Assembly: GCA_015075075.1 (NCBI GenBank)
Contig: JABTVA010000002.1
Span: forward strand, 129,985 to 193,984
Length of the DNA stretch: 64,000 nucleotides
From: Deltaproteobacteria bacterium
GTDB taxonomy: Bacteria > Desulfobacterota > GWC2-55-46
Direction: 5' to 3'
Below the pieces are notes generated by a model, which made no database searches, was not told the origin of the DNA, and was given only the letters and a program-made list of their open reading frames with translations. This document shows, in pieces, positions 19,027 to 27,923 of the stretch. The position numbers and the translations under genes were made by a program. The number at the start of each line of letters is the position of its first letter. The first letter of the stretch is position 1.

Positions 19027-20384
19027 ATGGGAAATCCGAGATTACTGATAATAGACGATGACGAGCACATCCGGACCCAGATGAAATGGGCCCTTGTGCA
19101 GTACTATGACGTCTGCCTTGCAAAGGACGGCGAGCAGGCGATGGAGGCCCTCCAGGGCGGGGAATTCCCGCTCATACTGCTGGACCTGGGCCTCCCCCCG
19201 GACCCGGAAGGCACCTCCGAGGGGCTCCGCCTCCTCGGAAGCATACTGGGCCAGGACCCGGCTTCGAAGGTAATAGTGCTCACCGGCAACCCCGACCGCT
19301 CTGCCGCGCTCTCGGCAGTGTCCCTGGGCGCACGACTTCTTCACCAAGCCGCAGACCTCGATGAGCTTAAGCACACACTCAGGCGGGCCCATTACGTACA
19401 CACCCTTGAGGGCCGAATACAGGGCCCTCCAGACGCAGCCCGCGTCCCATGTTTTCATCGGCGGGATCACCGGGACGAGCGGCAGGATGCGGGAGATATT
19501 CTCGACCATAAAAAAAGTGGCCGGCAAGGACGTACCCGTGCTCATTACGGGAGAGAGCGGCACCGGAAAAGAGCTCATAGCGCGCGCGATACACAGCCAC
19601 AGCTCGCGTTCGGGCATGCCCTTGTTGCAATAAACTGCAGGGGCCATACCCGAAAACCTCATGGAGACCGAGCTTTTCCGGGCACGAAAGGGGCCTTTAC
19701 CGGCGCGCACGCGAAAAGGCGGGCAGGATAGAGCTCGCGCAGGGCGGCACCCTCTTCCTGGACGAAATAGGGAAATTGCCGCTCCAGCTCCAGGTGAAGC
19801 TCTTGAGGTTCCTGCAGGACCACAGCATAGAGAAGGTCGGCGGAGGCGAGCCCGTTCAAATGGACTTGCGGGTCATGGCGGCCACGAACAGGGACCTCAC
19901 GGCCCTCATAAAGGAGGGCCGGTTCAGGGAAGACCTCTACCACAGGCTCGCGGTCGTGTCAGTCGAGTCCCGCCGCTAGGGAGCGCGGCGAGGACATAGT
20001 GCTACTTACGAGACCTTCCTTAGAAGTATTCGGAACAATCTGCCGAGCGAAACTCCTCAGCAGGACGCCCTCGACGCCATCCTTGGTCATGACTGGCCAG
20101 GGAACGTAAGGGAGATGGAAAACAGGGTGCGGAGGGCCCTTGCGCTCTCCGAAGGCCCGGTCGTAACCTCCTCGGACCTCGGGTTTGCGGAAAAGGAGCA
20201 GCCGCAGACCCTCGATTTAAGGAAAGCCAGGGAAAACCTCGACGTAAGACTCATATGCACCGCCATATCCATGCACAACGGCAATATAAGCAAGGCTGCA
20301 GAGGAGCTGGGCCTCAGCAGGCCCACCCTCCACCAGCTTGTAAAGAAATACAATATTACTACGAAGCTTGAAAGGAGCAATTGA
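19027..20384 (+). CDS. prsR: PEP-CTERM system sigma-54 response regulator PrsR (several frameshifts)
   Basis: NtrC-type activator. The receiver domain comes first ([11 protein letters not shown], phospho-acceptor Asp in [10 protein letters not shown]). The AAA+ domain has Walker [16 protein letters not shown], the sigma-54-contacting [10 protein letters not shown] loop, and TLFLDEIG with [13 protein letters not shown]. The Fis-type helix-turn-helix is at the end ([20 protein letters not shown]). These parts lie in different frames, broken at about 19330, 19400-19420, 19625-19690, 19720 and 19975-20010. All domains remain recognisable, which argues for sequence errors. It starts 14 bp after prsK; its TGA overlaps the next ATG (TGATG). 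It should drive the sigma-54 promoters at 25228 and 29115. Confidence 0.8.
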
Positions 20385-21706
20385 TGTCGCGAAATTTCAC
20401 TAAGCTCGCAGGCCTGATAAAAGACAAGAAGGCCCGCGTAGGGATAATCGGGCTGGGCTACGTGGGGCTCCCGATAGTGCTCCGCTTCTGCGACGTGGGG
20501 TACAGGGTCACCGGCTTCGACGTCGACCCTGAAAAGGTCCGGCTTTTGAGAAAAGGCAAGTCTTATATAAAGCACATCCCTTCGGGCCTCATATCCAGGC
20601 TGGTCAAGGGCAGGAATCCCTCCTTCAAGGCCACGACCGACATGTCGGAGCTTGCCGGGATGGACGCCGTCATAATATGCGTGCCCACCCCGCTTTCGGA
20701 CAAGCGCGAGCCCGACCTCTCATATGTCGAATCCACTGGCGCCGAAATCGCGAAATTTCTCAGGCCGGGCACTCTCGTCTCCCTCGAATCGACTACCTAT
20801 CCGGGGACTACCAGCGAACTCCTCCTTCCCATGCTCGAGGCCGGCGGGCTAAGGGCGGGCAAGGACTTTTTCCTCGTCTTCTCCCCCGAAAGGGAGGACC
20901 CAGGCAGGGTGGACTTCAGCATAAAGACCACCCCCAAGATAGTCGGCGGCATAACCGCGGAATGCTCGGAGTTAGGCTCCGCCCTGTACTCAAAGATAGT
21001 CGACAGGGTCGTGCCCGTCTCCTCCACCCAGGTCGCGGAGATGACGAAGCTCCTCGAGAACATCTACAGGAGCGTCAATATAGCGATGGTGAACGAACTC
21101 AAGATGCTCTGCCACAGGATGGATATCAACATCTGGGAGGTAATAGAGGCTTCCAAGACCAAACCCTTCGGCTTCCAGGCCTTTTACCCGGGCCCGGGCC
21201 TGGGCGGGCACTGCATACCCATAGACCCGTTCTATCTCACCTGGAAGGCCAGGGAGTACGACTTCTCGACCAGGTTCATAGAGCTTGCCGGGGAGATTAA
21301 CTCCAACATGCCCTATTACGTAGTCACCAGGGTAATGGAGGCGCTTAACGAGCGCGGCAAGAGCCTCAAGGGCTCGAAAATTCTCGTCCTCGGCATCGCA
21401 TACAAGAAGGACGTGGACGACTTGAGGGAATCGCCGTCTTTAGAGCTCATCAGGATACTCAGGGAGAAAGGGGCGGAGGTCGACTATAACGACCCGTACC
21501 TCCCGCTGGCGATCAGCCACAGAAGGCACTTCAGGATGCGTTCTACCCCGCTTACGGAGGCGAATATCGGCAAGTATGACTGCGTGCTCATCGCGACCGA
21601 CCATTCGTGCTACGATTACAAGTGGATAGCGAAAAACAGCAGGCTCGTGGTTGATACCAGAAATGCTACGGCCGGCCTTAAGAGGCGGAATATCGTAAAG
21701 GCCTAG
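20384..21706 (+). CDS. UDP-N-acetylglucosamine 6-dehydrogenase-type nucleotide-sugar dehydrogenase
   Basis: 440 residues of the UDP-Glc/GDP-Man dehydrogenase family, closest in pattern to WbpA/VipA enzymes that oxidise UDP-GlcNAc to the uronic acid. NAD binds at GIIGLGYVGLPIV. The catalytic Cys is in GPGLGGHCIPIDPFYL, and the C-terminal domain begins with GSKILVLGIAYKKDVDDLRE. Its ATG overlaps the prsR stop by one base, so expression of the precursor enzyme is coupled to the regulator. With the epimerase downstream it would supply an acidic N-acetylated sugar, a plausible substrate for the amidotransferase at 7529 (inference). Confidence 0.88.
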   Translation: MSRNFTKLAGLIKDKKARVGIIGLGYVGLPIVLRFCDVGYRVTGFDVDPEKVRLLRKGKSYIKHIPSGLISRLVKGRNPSFKATTDMSELAGMDAVIICVPTPLSDKREPDLSYVESTGAEIAKFLRPGTLVSLESTTYPGTTSELLLPMLEAGGLRAGKDFFLVFSPEREDPGRVDFSIKTTPKIVGGITAECSELGSALYSKIVDRVVPVSSTQVAEMTKLLENIYRSVNIAMVNELKMLCHRMDINIWEVIEASKTKPFGFQAFYPGPGLGGHCIPIDPFYLTWKAREYDFSTRFIELAGEINSNMPYYVVTRVMEALNERGKSLKGSKILVLGIAYKKDVDDLRESPSLELIRILREKGAEVDYNDPYLPLAISHRRHFRMRSTPLTEANIGKYDCVLIATDHSCYDYKWIAKNSRLVVDTRNATAGLKRRNIVKA

Positions 21707-21707
21707 G

Positions 21708-21855
21708 AGGGTGTTGAAAAGCACCTTGTTAAGCAATCCACGGATGGACTGCCAAATTGCGAAGACTATCCAAGTCGGGCAATGTAAGGCTTGGTCGTAT
21801 TCATTCCGGCCAAGCCGTGGTTGAAAAAGTCCAGGAAGGACTTTTTCAACATCCT
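21708..21855. repeat. Dispersed palindromic repeat R1, copy A
   Basis: 148-bp element bounded by AGG-G-TGTTGAAAA and its inverted form ending TTTTTCAACATCCT. It is the reverse complement of copies at 31306-31454 and 32983-33133. Inside are sequences able to form hairpins: GGACTTTTTCAAC with its mate, and the CTTGGTCG/CGGCCAAG pair. It starts 2 bp after the dehydrogenase stop and ends 23 bp before the epimerase start, so it sits inside a transcript. No transposase frame is present, as expected of a MITE-like or REP-like element. Confidence 0.85.
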
Positions 21856-21878
21856 GATAGGCCTGGAAAGGGACTTTG

Positions 21879-22835
21879 ATGCTCAGGTTCATGGTAACAG
21901 GCGGTGCGGGCTTCATAGGCTCGAACCTCTCGGAGGCGCTCCTCGATAAGGGCCACTCAGTGACCGTTTTCGACAACCTCGCGACAGGCCGGGAGGAAAA
22001 CCTCTCCGGCATCATGGGCCGGCTGGATTTCATACGGGGGGACATACGCGATTTTGCCGAGCTTGAGGCCGCCATGAAAGGAATGGATTACGTCATCCAC
22101 CTTGCTGCCCTCGGCTCCGTGCCCCGGTCCATAGAGGACCCGGCCACCACGCACGAGGTAAACGCCACGGGGACGCTGAACGTCCTTAACGCCGCGAGGG
22201 CGGCCAGGGTAAAACGGGTCGTATGCGCCTCTTCCTCCTCGGTTTACGGCGATACCGCCGTGCTCCCGAAGGAGGAAGGGATGACCCCCTCGCCCCTTTC
22301 GCCCTATGCCGTCTCGAAGATAACCGGGGAGTACTACTGCAAGGCCTTCCACAGGGTATACGGCCTCGAGACGGTGGCCCTCAGGTACTTTAACGTATAC
22401 GGCAGGAGGCAGGACCCGAATTCGCAGTACGCCGCAGTCATACCGAGGTTCGTGGACGCGATGCTCCGCGGCAAAAGCCCGGTAATCTACGGCGACGGCG
22501 GGCAGTCAAGGGACTTCACGTTCGTGGACGACTGCAACCAGGCCAACATAAAGGCCTGCTTCGCCAGCGGCGCCGAGGGCATGCACTTCAACGTTGGCTA
22601 CGGGAACAAGACGAGCATAAACGACCTTTTCAGGAAGATACGCGACTCGCTGGGCTCAACGGTGGAGCCAACCTACGCCCCGCCCAGGAAGGGAGACGTA
22701 AAGGACTCGCTTGCCGCCATTTCAAGGGCCAGAGCGGTCCTCAGGTATGAGCCGGAAAACGGCATAGACGAAGGAATCAGGAAGACCGTGGGATGGTATC
22801 TTGAGACCTACGGGAAGACTGTTGATCCGAAATGA
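21879..22835 (+). CDS. UDP-N-acetylglucosamine 4-epimerase-like SDR
   Basis: 318-residue extended SDR. NAD-binding motif VTGGAGFIGSNL, Ser in CASSSSVYGD and catalytic Y-x3-K in SPYAVSKITGEYY. RYFNVYGRRQDPNSQYAAVI is typical of WbpP/GalE-type C4 epimerases that accept N-acetylated sugars. ATG 21879 is preferred; a TTG sits directly before it at 21876, and GGAAAGGG lies 7-14 bp upstream. It pairs with the dehydrogenase at 20384 to make UDP-GalNAcA-type precursors (inference). Confidence 0.88.
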   Translation: MLRFMVTGGAGFIGSNLSEALLDKGHSVTVFDNLATGREENLSGIMGRLDFIRGDIRDFAELEAAMKGMDYVIHLAALGSVPRSIEDPATTHEVNATGTLNVLNAARAARVKRVVCASSSSVYGDTAVLPKEEGMTPSPLSPYAVSKITGEYYCKAFHRVYGLETVALRYFNVYGRRQDPNSQYAAVIPRFVDAMLRGKSPVIYGDGGQSRDFTFVDDCNQANIKACFASGAEGMHFNVGYGNKTSINDLFRKIRDSLGSTVEPTYAPPRKGDVKDSLAAISRARAVLRYEPENGIDEGIRKTVGWYLETYGKTVDPK

Positions 22836-23019
22836 CCCAGCATGATTGTCCCTTTCGGATTTCCAAATCGTTCAGTGTAAATAAATTCTACCGGAGAGCT
22901 TATATCATCCGAACGGGGACGGCTCTATTCCCCGTCTCCGCCGCCCTGCTTCCTGCTTACGGCTGCCCGAATCCAGCGATGTGCTTAACTTGGGATAAAC
23001 TCCATGTCGGATAAAATCC

Positions 23020-24123
23020 ATGTCGCCTGTTTTTTCCGTCTACCTTGACCTGCTCCGCCTGCTCTCCGCGCTGGCGGTTTTCATAGCCCATCTGAAATAC
23101 GAGAGGTTCACCAACGGATGGCTGGGTTTTTTCGGGGACGGCAACTATGCCGTGATGGTGTTTTTCGTCCTTTCCGGTTATGTCATATGCTATGTAGCCA
23201 ATGAGAAGGAGGCCACCCCATACGACTTCACGGTGAGCAGGCTGGCCAGGCTCTATTCGGTAGTGATACCAGCCATCCTGCTGACGGCTTTCTTCGACCT
23301 TGTCGGACCCAGGTTCGACAGGGAGCTTTACGACGGCTGGTGGTATCAGGACAGCCATCTGTTGGTGCGTCTTTTCGCGAATTCGTTTTTCATACAGGAG
23401 CTCTGGTTTTTTTCCATAAGGCCCCTCAGTAACGGCCCTTTCTGGTCGCTTGGATATGAATTCTGGTACTACTTCATCTTTGCCATTCTTTTCTACAGGC
23501 CGGGCAGGTCATGGTGGCTTTGGACGCTCCTTGTCTGCCTGATTGCCGGGCCGAAGATACTGCTTCTCGCGCCTGTCTGGCTCATGGGTGTCGGGGCCTA
23601 TTATTTCAACAGAAAGGTCAAGCTAAGCTGGGGATACGGCCTGGCGTTTTTTTTCATGCCGCTTCTCGGATACCTGCTTTACCTGCATCTGGATGCCCCG
23701 CTCCATCTTAATTCTCTGACCCATTCCATCCTCGGCGAGAGTGTCTCTCAATTGCAGTGGTCGAAGCGCTTTTTAGAGAACTACATAATAGGCGCGCTGG
23801 TTACCCTGAATGTAATCGGTTTTTACGCTTACGCAGAAAAGCTGAAAGGAGCAGCTCGCCTTTTTGGAAACCCGGTAAGGTTTCTGGCCTCATACACATT
23901 TACCCTGTACCTCGTGCATTATCCGGCGCTCCACTTTTTTGCGGCTGTCACATCCCACGATCCCCGGGATTTTCTCGACCAGGCGCTCCTTATAACCTCC
24001 ACTCTGCTGCTTTGTTTCCTTGTGGGGACATATACCGAGAAAAGGAAGCATGTACTGAAGACCGCCCTGAATAGCTGTTTTCATCGCTTCCCTGCCTTAA
24101 AGCAAGGCAATGCGGCAAGGTGA
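23020..24123 (+). CDS. Acyltransferase family 3 (OafA/YrhL-like) membrane protein
   Basis: 367 residues, about ten membrane helices, starting with YLDLLRLLSALAVFIAHL, which carries the catalytic-type His of acyltransferase 3 proteins. FFVLSGYVICYVA and SLGYEFWYYFIFAI are family landmarks. It most likely O-acetylates the exported polysaccharide. The gene and the 180 bp before it are visibly less GC-rich than the flanking sugar genes, hinting at separate acquisition. A strong two-way hairpin terminator follows at 24161. Confidence 0.85.
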   Translation: MSPVFSVYLDLLRLLSALAVFIAHLKYERFTNGWLGFFGDGNYAVMVFFVLSGYVICYVANEKEATPYDFTVSRLARLYSVVIPAILLTAFFDLVGPRFDRELYDGWWYQDSHLLVRLFANSFFIQELWFFSIRPLSNGPFWSLGYEFWYYFIFAILFYRPGRSWWLWTLLVCLIAGPKILLLAPVWLMGVGAYYFNRKVKLSWGYGLAFFFMPLLGYLLYLHLDAPLHLNSLTHSILGESVSQLQWSKRFLENYIIGALVTLNVIGFYAYAEKLKGAARLFGNPVRFLASYTFTLYLVHYPALHFFAAVTSHDPRDFLDQALLITSTLLLCFLVGTYTEKRKHVLKTALNSCFHRFPALKQGNAAR

Positions 24124-24160
24124 ACAGAAGGCCGGGGAGGAGGGAGAGATAGACGGAAAA

Positions 24161-24217
24161 AAAACAACCGGCTAAAGTCGCCCTGCATGTTCTTCGGGTC
24201 CTTTAGCCGGTTGTTTT
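24161..24217. terminator. Bidirectional hairpin terminator
   Basis: A perfect 17-bp inverted repeat (24161-24177 pairs with 24201-24217), containing ACAACCGGCTAAAG on the left, around a 23-base loop. An A-run precedes the left arm and a T-run ends the right arm, so it can stop transcription both from the acyltransferase and from the minus-strand PEP-CTERM gene. Confidence 0.8.
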
Positions 24218-24220
24218 CTC

Positions 24221-24373
24221 TAACAGGCTGCTGAAAAAGTCCATCTGCGTCGTTATCTTCGTCGCTCGTCACTGCGGCGTACACGAAAGTACGCCTCATT
24301 CCTCGCTCCTCGACGCCTCGCATCTGGAACTTTTGAGCAGCCTGAATAAAACGGGTTTTCAGCAAGCTGCTAA
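24221..24373. repeat. Dispersed palindromic repeat R2, copy 1
   Basis: About 153 bp, starting TAACAGGCTGCTGAAAAAG and ending with the inverted GCAAGCTGCTAA. The centre holds GGCGTACACGAAAGTACGCC, a hairpin. It is the reverse complement of the copy at 55451-55609 along its whole length, with scattered changes. No coding capacity. Confidence 0.85.
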
Positions 24374-24424
24374 ATCTGACAGGGGCTCCGGGAATCTGTC
24401 GGACAGCCGATCTTTGCTATCTGA

Positions 24425-25175
24425 CTAAGCTCTTTTCCTTCTGAGCCAGCGTGCAAATATATGCCGACCAGCCCGCCTTCCGAGGTATAAGGGTGCCAGC
24501 TCAGGCACGCGCCTGGATTCGGCGTCATGCGAGCAGGGCGAACATGGTTATATCGTAGTCTTCGCCGCTTCCGAGCTTGGCGTTGTAAAGGTCGAAATGG
24601 ATGACATGCTCCGGGTCCAGGAGGCTTGTGTCGATCGTGAACGCGGCATAGTACATGAGGCCGTCCTGTATGAGTCTTTCCCCGTCGATGGCCCTGTACA
24701 TGGTGTCGTATCTCTCGGTCATGTCGTTTTCGTTGAAGTGAACCCGTACTCGTAGAAATAGGTCGGGAATACGCCATGCGGCTCAAGGTCTCCGGTATCC
24801 CAGTCGTTCGTTTCAGAGGCCGGTATAGATCTCATCAACCGGCGGGTCCCGTAGGTCATGTCCGAGGTGACGTTAATGGTCGTCCCGTTGATAGTGAAGA
24901 CCCGAGCCTGCCGCCTCCGCGGAGTATTCAAGCGCGGGCAGGACGGCAATCGAAAGATAGAACATGTCCGAGATGTTATTATACTTGCTCGGGTTCAGAA
25001 AGGCATACAGCGTGAAAGCGTCGTCCCTGGCCACGATAGTCTGGGTGTTTAAATCATATCCTCCGTCCTCGATATCGAGCTGAAGGGCCGGAAGGGCCTG
25101 GCTCGCGGAGGGCGTAAGCGCCACGACTGAAGCTGCCAGCACGGCTATGGCGATATACTTGAGCTTGGTAAACAT
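24425..25175 (-). pseudogene. PEP-CTERM protein, paralog of 28319-29062, frame broken in several places
   Basis: Secreted protein with a signal peptide (ending SASQA-LPALQLDI) and the same body as the paralog at 28319: GGYDLNTQTIVARDDAFTLY, FYLSIAVLPALEYS, then in other frames FPTYFYEYGF, LIQDGLMYYAAFTIDTSLLD and VIHFDLYNAK. Shifts lie near 24903, 24738, 24533 and in the C-terminal tag, where GTGCCTGAG (VPE) is followed by disrupted codons before a basic tail. The tag may be decayed or miscalled. Its sigma-54 promoter and upstream sites are intact, which argues that the gene is or recently was functional. It resembles the choice-of-anchor-type PEP-CTERM families; function unknown. Confidence 0.7.
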
Positions 25176-25227
25176 GGGGTATCGGCTCCATTTCAGGTAC
25201 TTATGATGATATGCCTATATAGCAACA

Positions 25228-25247
25228 TAGCAACAGTTGTGCCAAAA
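25228..25247 (-). promoter_or_regulatory. Sigma-54 promoter of the PEP-CTERM paralog
   Basis: On the minus strand TTGGCAC-AACTG-TTGCTA, with GG (25243-25242) and GC (25231-25230) exactly ten bases apart: a full match to the -24/-12 consensus. Transcription would start near 25218 and read into the gene starting at 25175. The 317-bp gap between this gene and prsT contains this promoter, two dyads and the prsT ribosome-binding site. Confidence 0.87.
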
Positions 25248-25315
25248 CCATTCACAGCAAAAAAAGCCTGTGCGTTCAGGGCCTTAGTGAATCCGTGCAT
25301 CGCAATTACGGAAAG

Positions 25316-25334
25316 ATGTAAAGCAACCTGACAG
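25316..25334. promoter_or_regulatory. Upstream dyad II, candidate PrsR site
   Basis: ATGTAA-N7-TGACAG, centred about 95 bp upstream of the -12 GC of the sigma-54 promoter. The same half-sites and the same 7-bp spacer occur at 29204-29222 before the other PEP-CTERM gene, at the same distance. Confidence 0.6.
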
Positions 25335-25414
25335 GTTCGGGGTAATCTCGGCGTAGCGTGCCTTCTCCTGTTCTTCTGTCTTTTCAGCAACTTAAACGTC
25401 ATCAGCCTGAACGG

Positions 25415-25433
25415 CTGTAAGGAAATTTTACAG
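25415..25433. promoter_or_regulatory. Upstream dyad I, candidate PrsR site
   Basis: Perfect palindrome CTGTAA-N7-TTACAG, centred about 194 bp upstream of the -12 GC and about 99 bp beyond dyad II. The counterpart before the other PEP-CTERM gene is at 29301-29319 (CTGTAA-N7-TTACAC). It lies 60 bp before the prsT start and could also influence prsT. Confidence 0.65.
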
Positions 25434-25492
25434 TGAAGCGTGTACTGGTCGCGAGAGCTTCAGCTAAACTTCACCATCCAAGGAGGATTCAG

Positions 25493-27766
25493 ATGCTATC
25501 CGCTCTCAGGTTTGTTTTCCCGCTCCTTTTGGCTTTTTCGGTCCTGTCTTGCGGGCTCGGAGCTGACAGGAAATTCGAAAGCCACATGCGGAAGGGAAAG
25601 GCGCACATGGAGGCCGCAAAATACAGGGAAGCCGTCCTTGAATTCAAGAACGCCTCAAAGGCAGACCCTGATAGCGCGGAGGCGCGCTACCTCCTGGGAA
25701 CGGCCCTCATGTCCTCCGGCGGGGTCCCTAACATGCAGCTCGCGTACAGGGAGTTCAGCGCGGCGGCAGACCTGGACCCGGGGCTCATGGATGCGCAGCT
25801 GAAAGTAGGGGAGTTCCTGCTGCTATTACGGGATTTCGACGGCGCCAGGGAGAAGGCCCGGCTCGTCCTCGGAGCGGAACCTGAAAGGTTCGAGGCGAAG
25901 TTGCTCCTTTCCGGCGCGCTGGCGGCAGGCGGCGACCATGCAGCGGCGCTCTCCATACTCGACGGGCTTATCGCGTCGAGGCCGGACGAGATGAAACCGT
26001 ACATGGCCGCGGCATCCATCCATCTGTCAAGAAAGGACTTGAGGAGGGCGGAGACGGCACTGAGGAGAGCGGTCGAGGCCGATTCCGGTTCCCTGGAGGC
26101 CCGCGTCGCCCTGGCCGAAATTTACCTCGGCCAGGGAAAGAAGGGCGAAGCCCAGGATGAAATGGAAAAAGCGGTGGAACTCAACAAGGAGAGCCAGGAC
26201 GCGCTTCTGGCCCTCGGCTCGTTCTACCACGCGACTGGCAGGCCTGGGGAGGCGGAAAAAACATTCATTTCCGCCATTGACCTCAAGCCTGAAAGCCCGA
26301 AAGGCTACATCGCGCTTTCGGATTTCCTGGCCGCTTCAGGAAGGAAACCGGAAGAGGCGGCCGAGGTCCTGGGAAAAGGCATAGAAAAGAGCGGCGACCT
26401 GGCCCTGAGGAAAAAGCTCTCGGCCCTTAGAATAGATACTGGCGCCCTCAAGGAGGCTCTTGAGGAGATCAAAACCATCCTTGAAAAGAGCCCGAAGGAC
26501 CCCGAAGGGCTATATCTAAGGGGCAAGCTCCTTCTGGCCAAGAGGGACTTCCAGGGCGCGATAGGCGACCTCAAGGCCTCCTTGAAGGCAAACCCCCTCT
26601 CCGCTGAGGCCCATTTCGCCCTGGGGCTCGCGTATCAGGCGGACGGGAACGCGCAAATGGCCAAAACCGAGTTCCTCGAGGCGCTCAGGATTTCCCCGGG
26701 GCTCTCCGCCGCGCGGCTTGCGCTCGCAGCAGCCTATCTGGGCTCCGACGAGCTTCGCCTTGCCTCCGAGGAGGCTAAAAAAGTCCTTACGAAGAGCCCC
26801 GACCACCCCGGTGCAAACCTCCTCATGGGGGACATATCGCTAAAGGAGAGGAAGTATAAAGAGGCCGCGGTCTTTTTCAGGAAGACCATCAAATCGGCAC
26901 CGGCGGACGCAAGGGGTTACGTCCGCCTCGGCACGGCGCTTGAGCTTCTGGGCGAGCACAGGGCAGCGCTCGATGTTTTCGAACGCGCCTACGCGAAAGA
27001 CCCGAGACTGCTGAATGTGCTATCGATGATAGCCTCTATCCATATCGCCGACAAGAACGCGGGCAAGGCCCTGGCCAGGGTCGGCTCGGAGCTTGAGAGG
27101 TCTCCGGACAACCCCCACTTGCACCATCTGCTTGGCCGCCTTTACATGCTCACGAAGGACCTAAACAAAGCGGAAGACCTGTTCAAAAAAGCGCTCCGGC
27201 TCAAAAACGACCTTACGGCGGCTTACCTGGACCTGGGAGGCCTGTATGCGCTCAGGGGTGCGCTGGACGAGGCTGTCCAGGCAATACAATGAGGCCGTAC
27301 AGCTGGGCCCAGACATCATCTCCGGGCACATGATGCTGGCGGTGCTCCATGAAAAGAAGGGCGGAAAAAGAAGCGGTCGAGAGCTATAAAAGGCCCTCGA
27401 AATCAACCCGTCCTTCGTGCCCGCGGCAAATGACCTGGCATGGCTCTATGCCGAGGGAGGAATATCGACGTAGCCATGTCGCTGGCCGAAACGGCGAAAT
27501 CGCTGGCGCCCGAAGACCCTAACGTGTCAGACACCCTGGGCTGGATATATTATAAGAAGGGGGTCTACATGAAGGCCATTTCGCTTCTCAGGGAAAGCGT
27601 GGAAAAAGAGCCGGATAATCCCGTGATACGATATCACCTCGGCATGGCGTACTACAGGAAAGGCGATGCCGCGCTTGCTGAAAGGGAATTGAAGAAGGCC
27701 CTCGGCCTTAAAGGCGATTTCCAGGGCTCGAAGGAAGCCAGAGAGGCGCTTGGGAGCCTCAAATGA
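25493..27766 (+). CDS. prsT: PEP-CTERM system TPR lipoprotein PrsT (frameshifted near its end)
   Basis: About 757 residues of tandem tetratricopeptide repeats after a lipoprotein signal (FSVLSC lipobox). Repeats such as AAKYREAVLEFKNASKADPD and VEADSGSLEARVALAEIYLG run to the end. This is the long TPR protein that accompanies PrsK/PrsR in exosortase A systems. ATG 25493 follows AAGGAGG at 25479. The frame is lost at about 27285-27465 by three or four one-base shifts; restored reading gives GPDIISGHMMLAVLHEKKGG and continuous TPRs to 27766. It lies between the two PEP-CTERM paralogs, divergent from the first. Confidence 0.83.
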
Positions 27767-27836
27767 AAGATACCCGGAGTTCGAGACCCTTGAGGAAATC
27801 CCGAGAATAAGGCCCCGGGATTCCGGAAAAGCAGAC

Positions 27837-27870
27837 AAAAAAACCGGCCAGTTTGCGGGCCGGTTTTTTT
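27837..27870. terminator. Rho-independent terminator, probably bidirectional
   Basis: AAACCGGCC (27841-27849) pairs with GGCCGGTTT (27858-27866) around an eight-base loop, with an A-run before and a T-run after. It closes prsT on the plus strand and the PilZ gene on the minus strand. Confidence 0.85.
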
Positions 27871-27923
27871 AATTTAGATGCAGGAGAGGCCGGCTTATTG
27901 GTAGAAACATCGCCGCCCTTATT

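Noticed and set aside
22900-22950. ACGGGGA/TCCCCGT hairpin before the acyltransferase as a terminator
   Set aside because: The stem is short, and no T-run follows.
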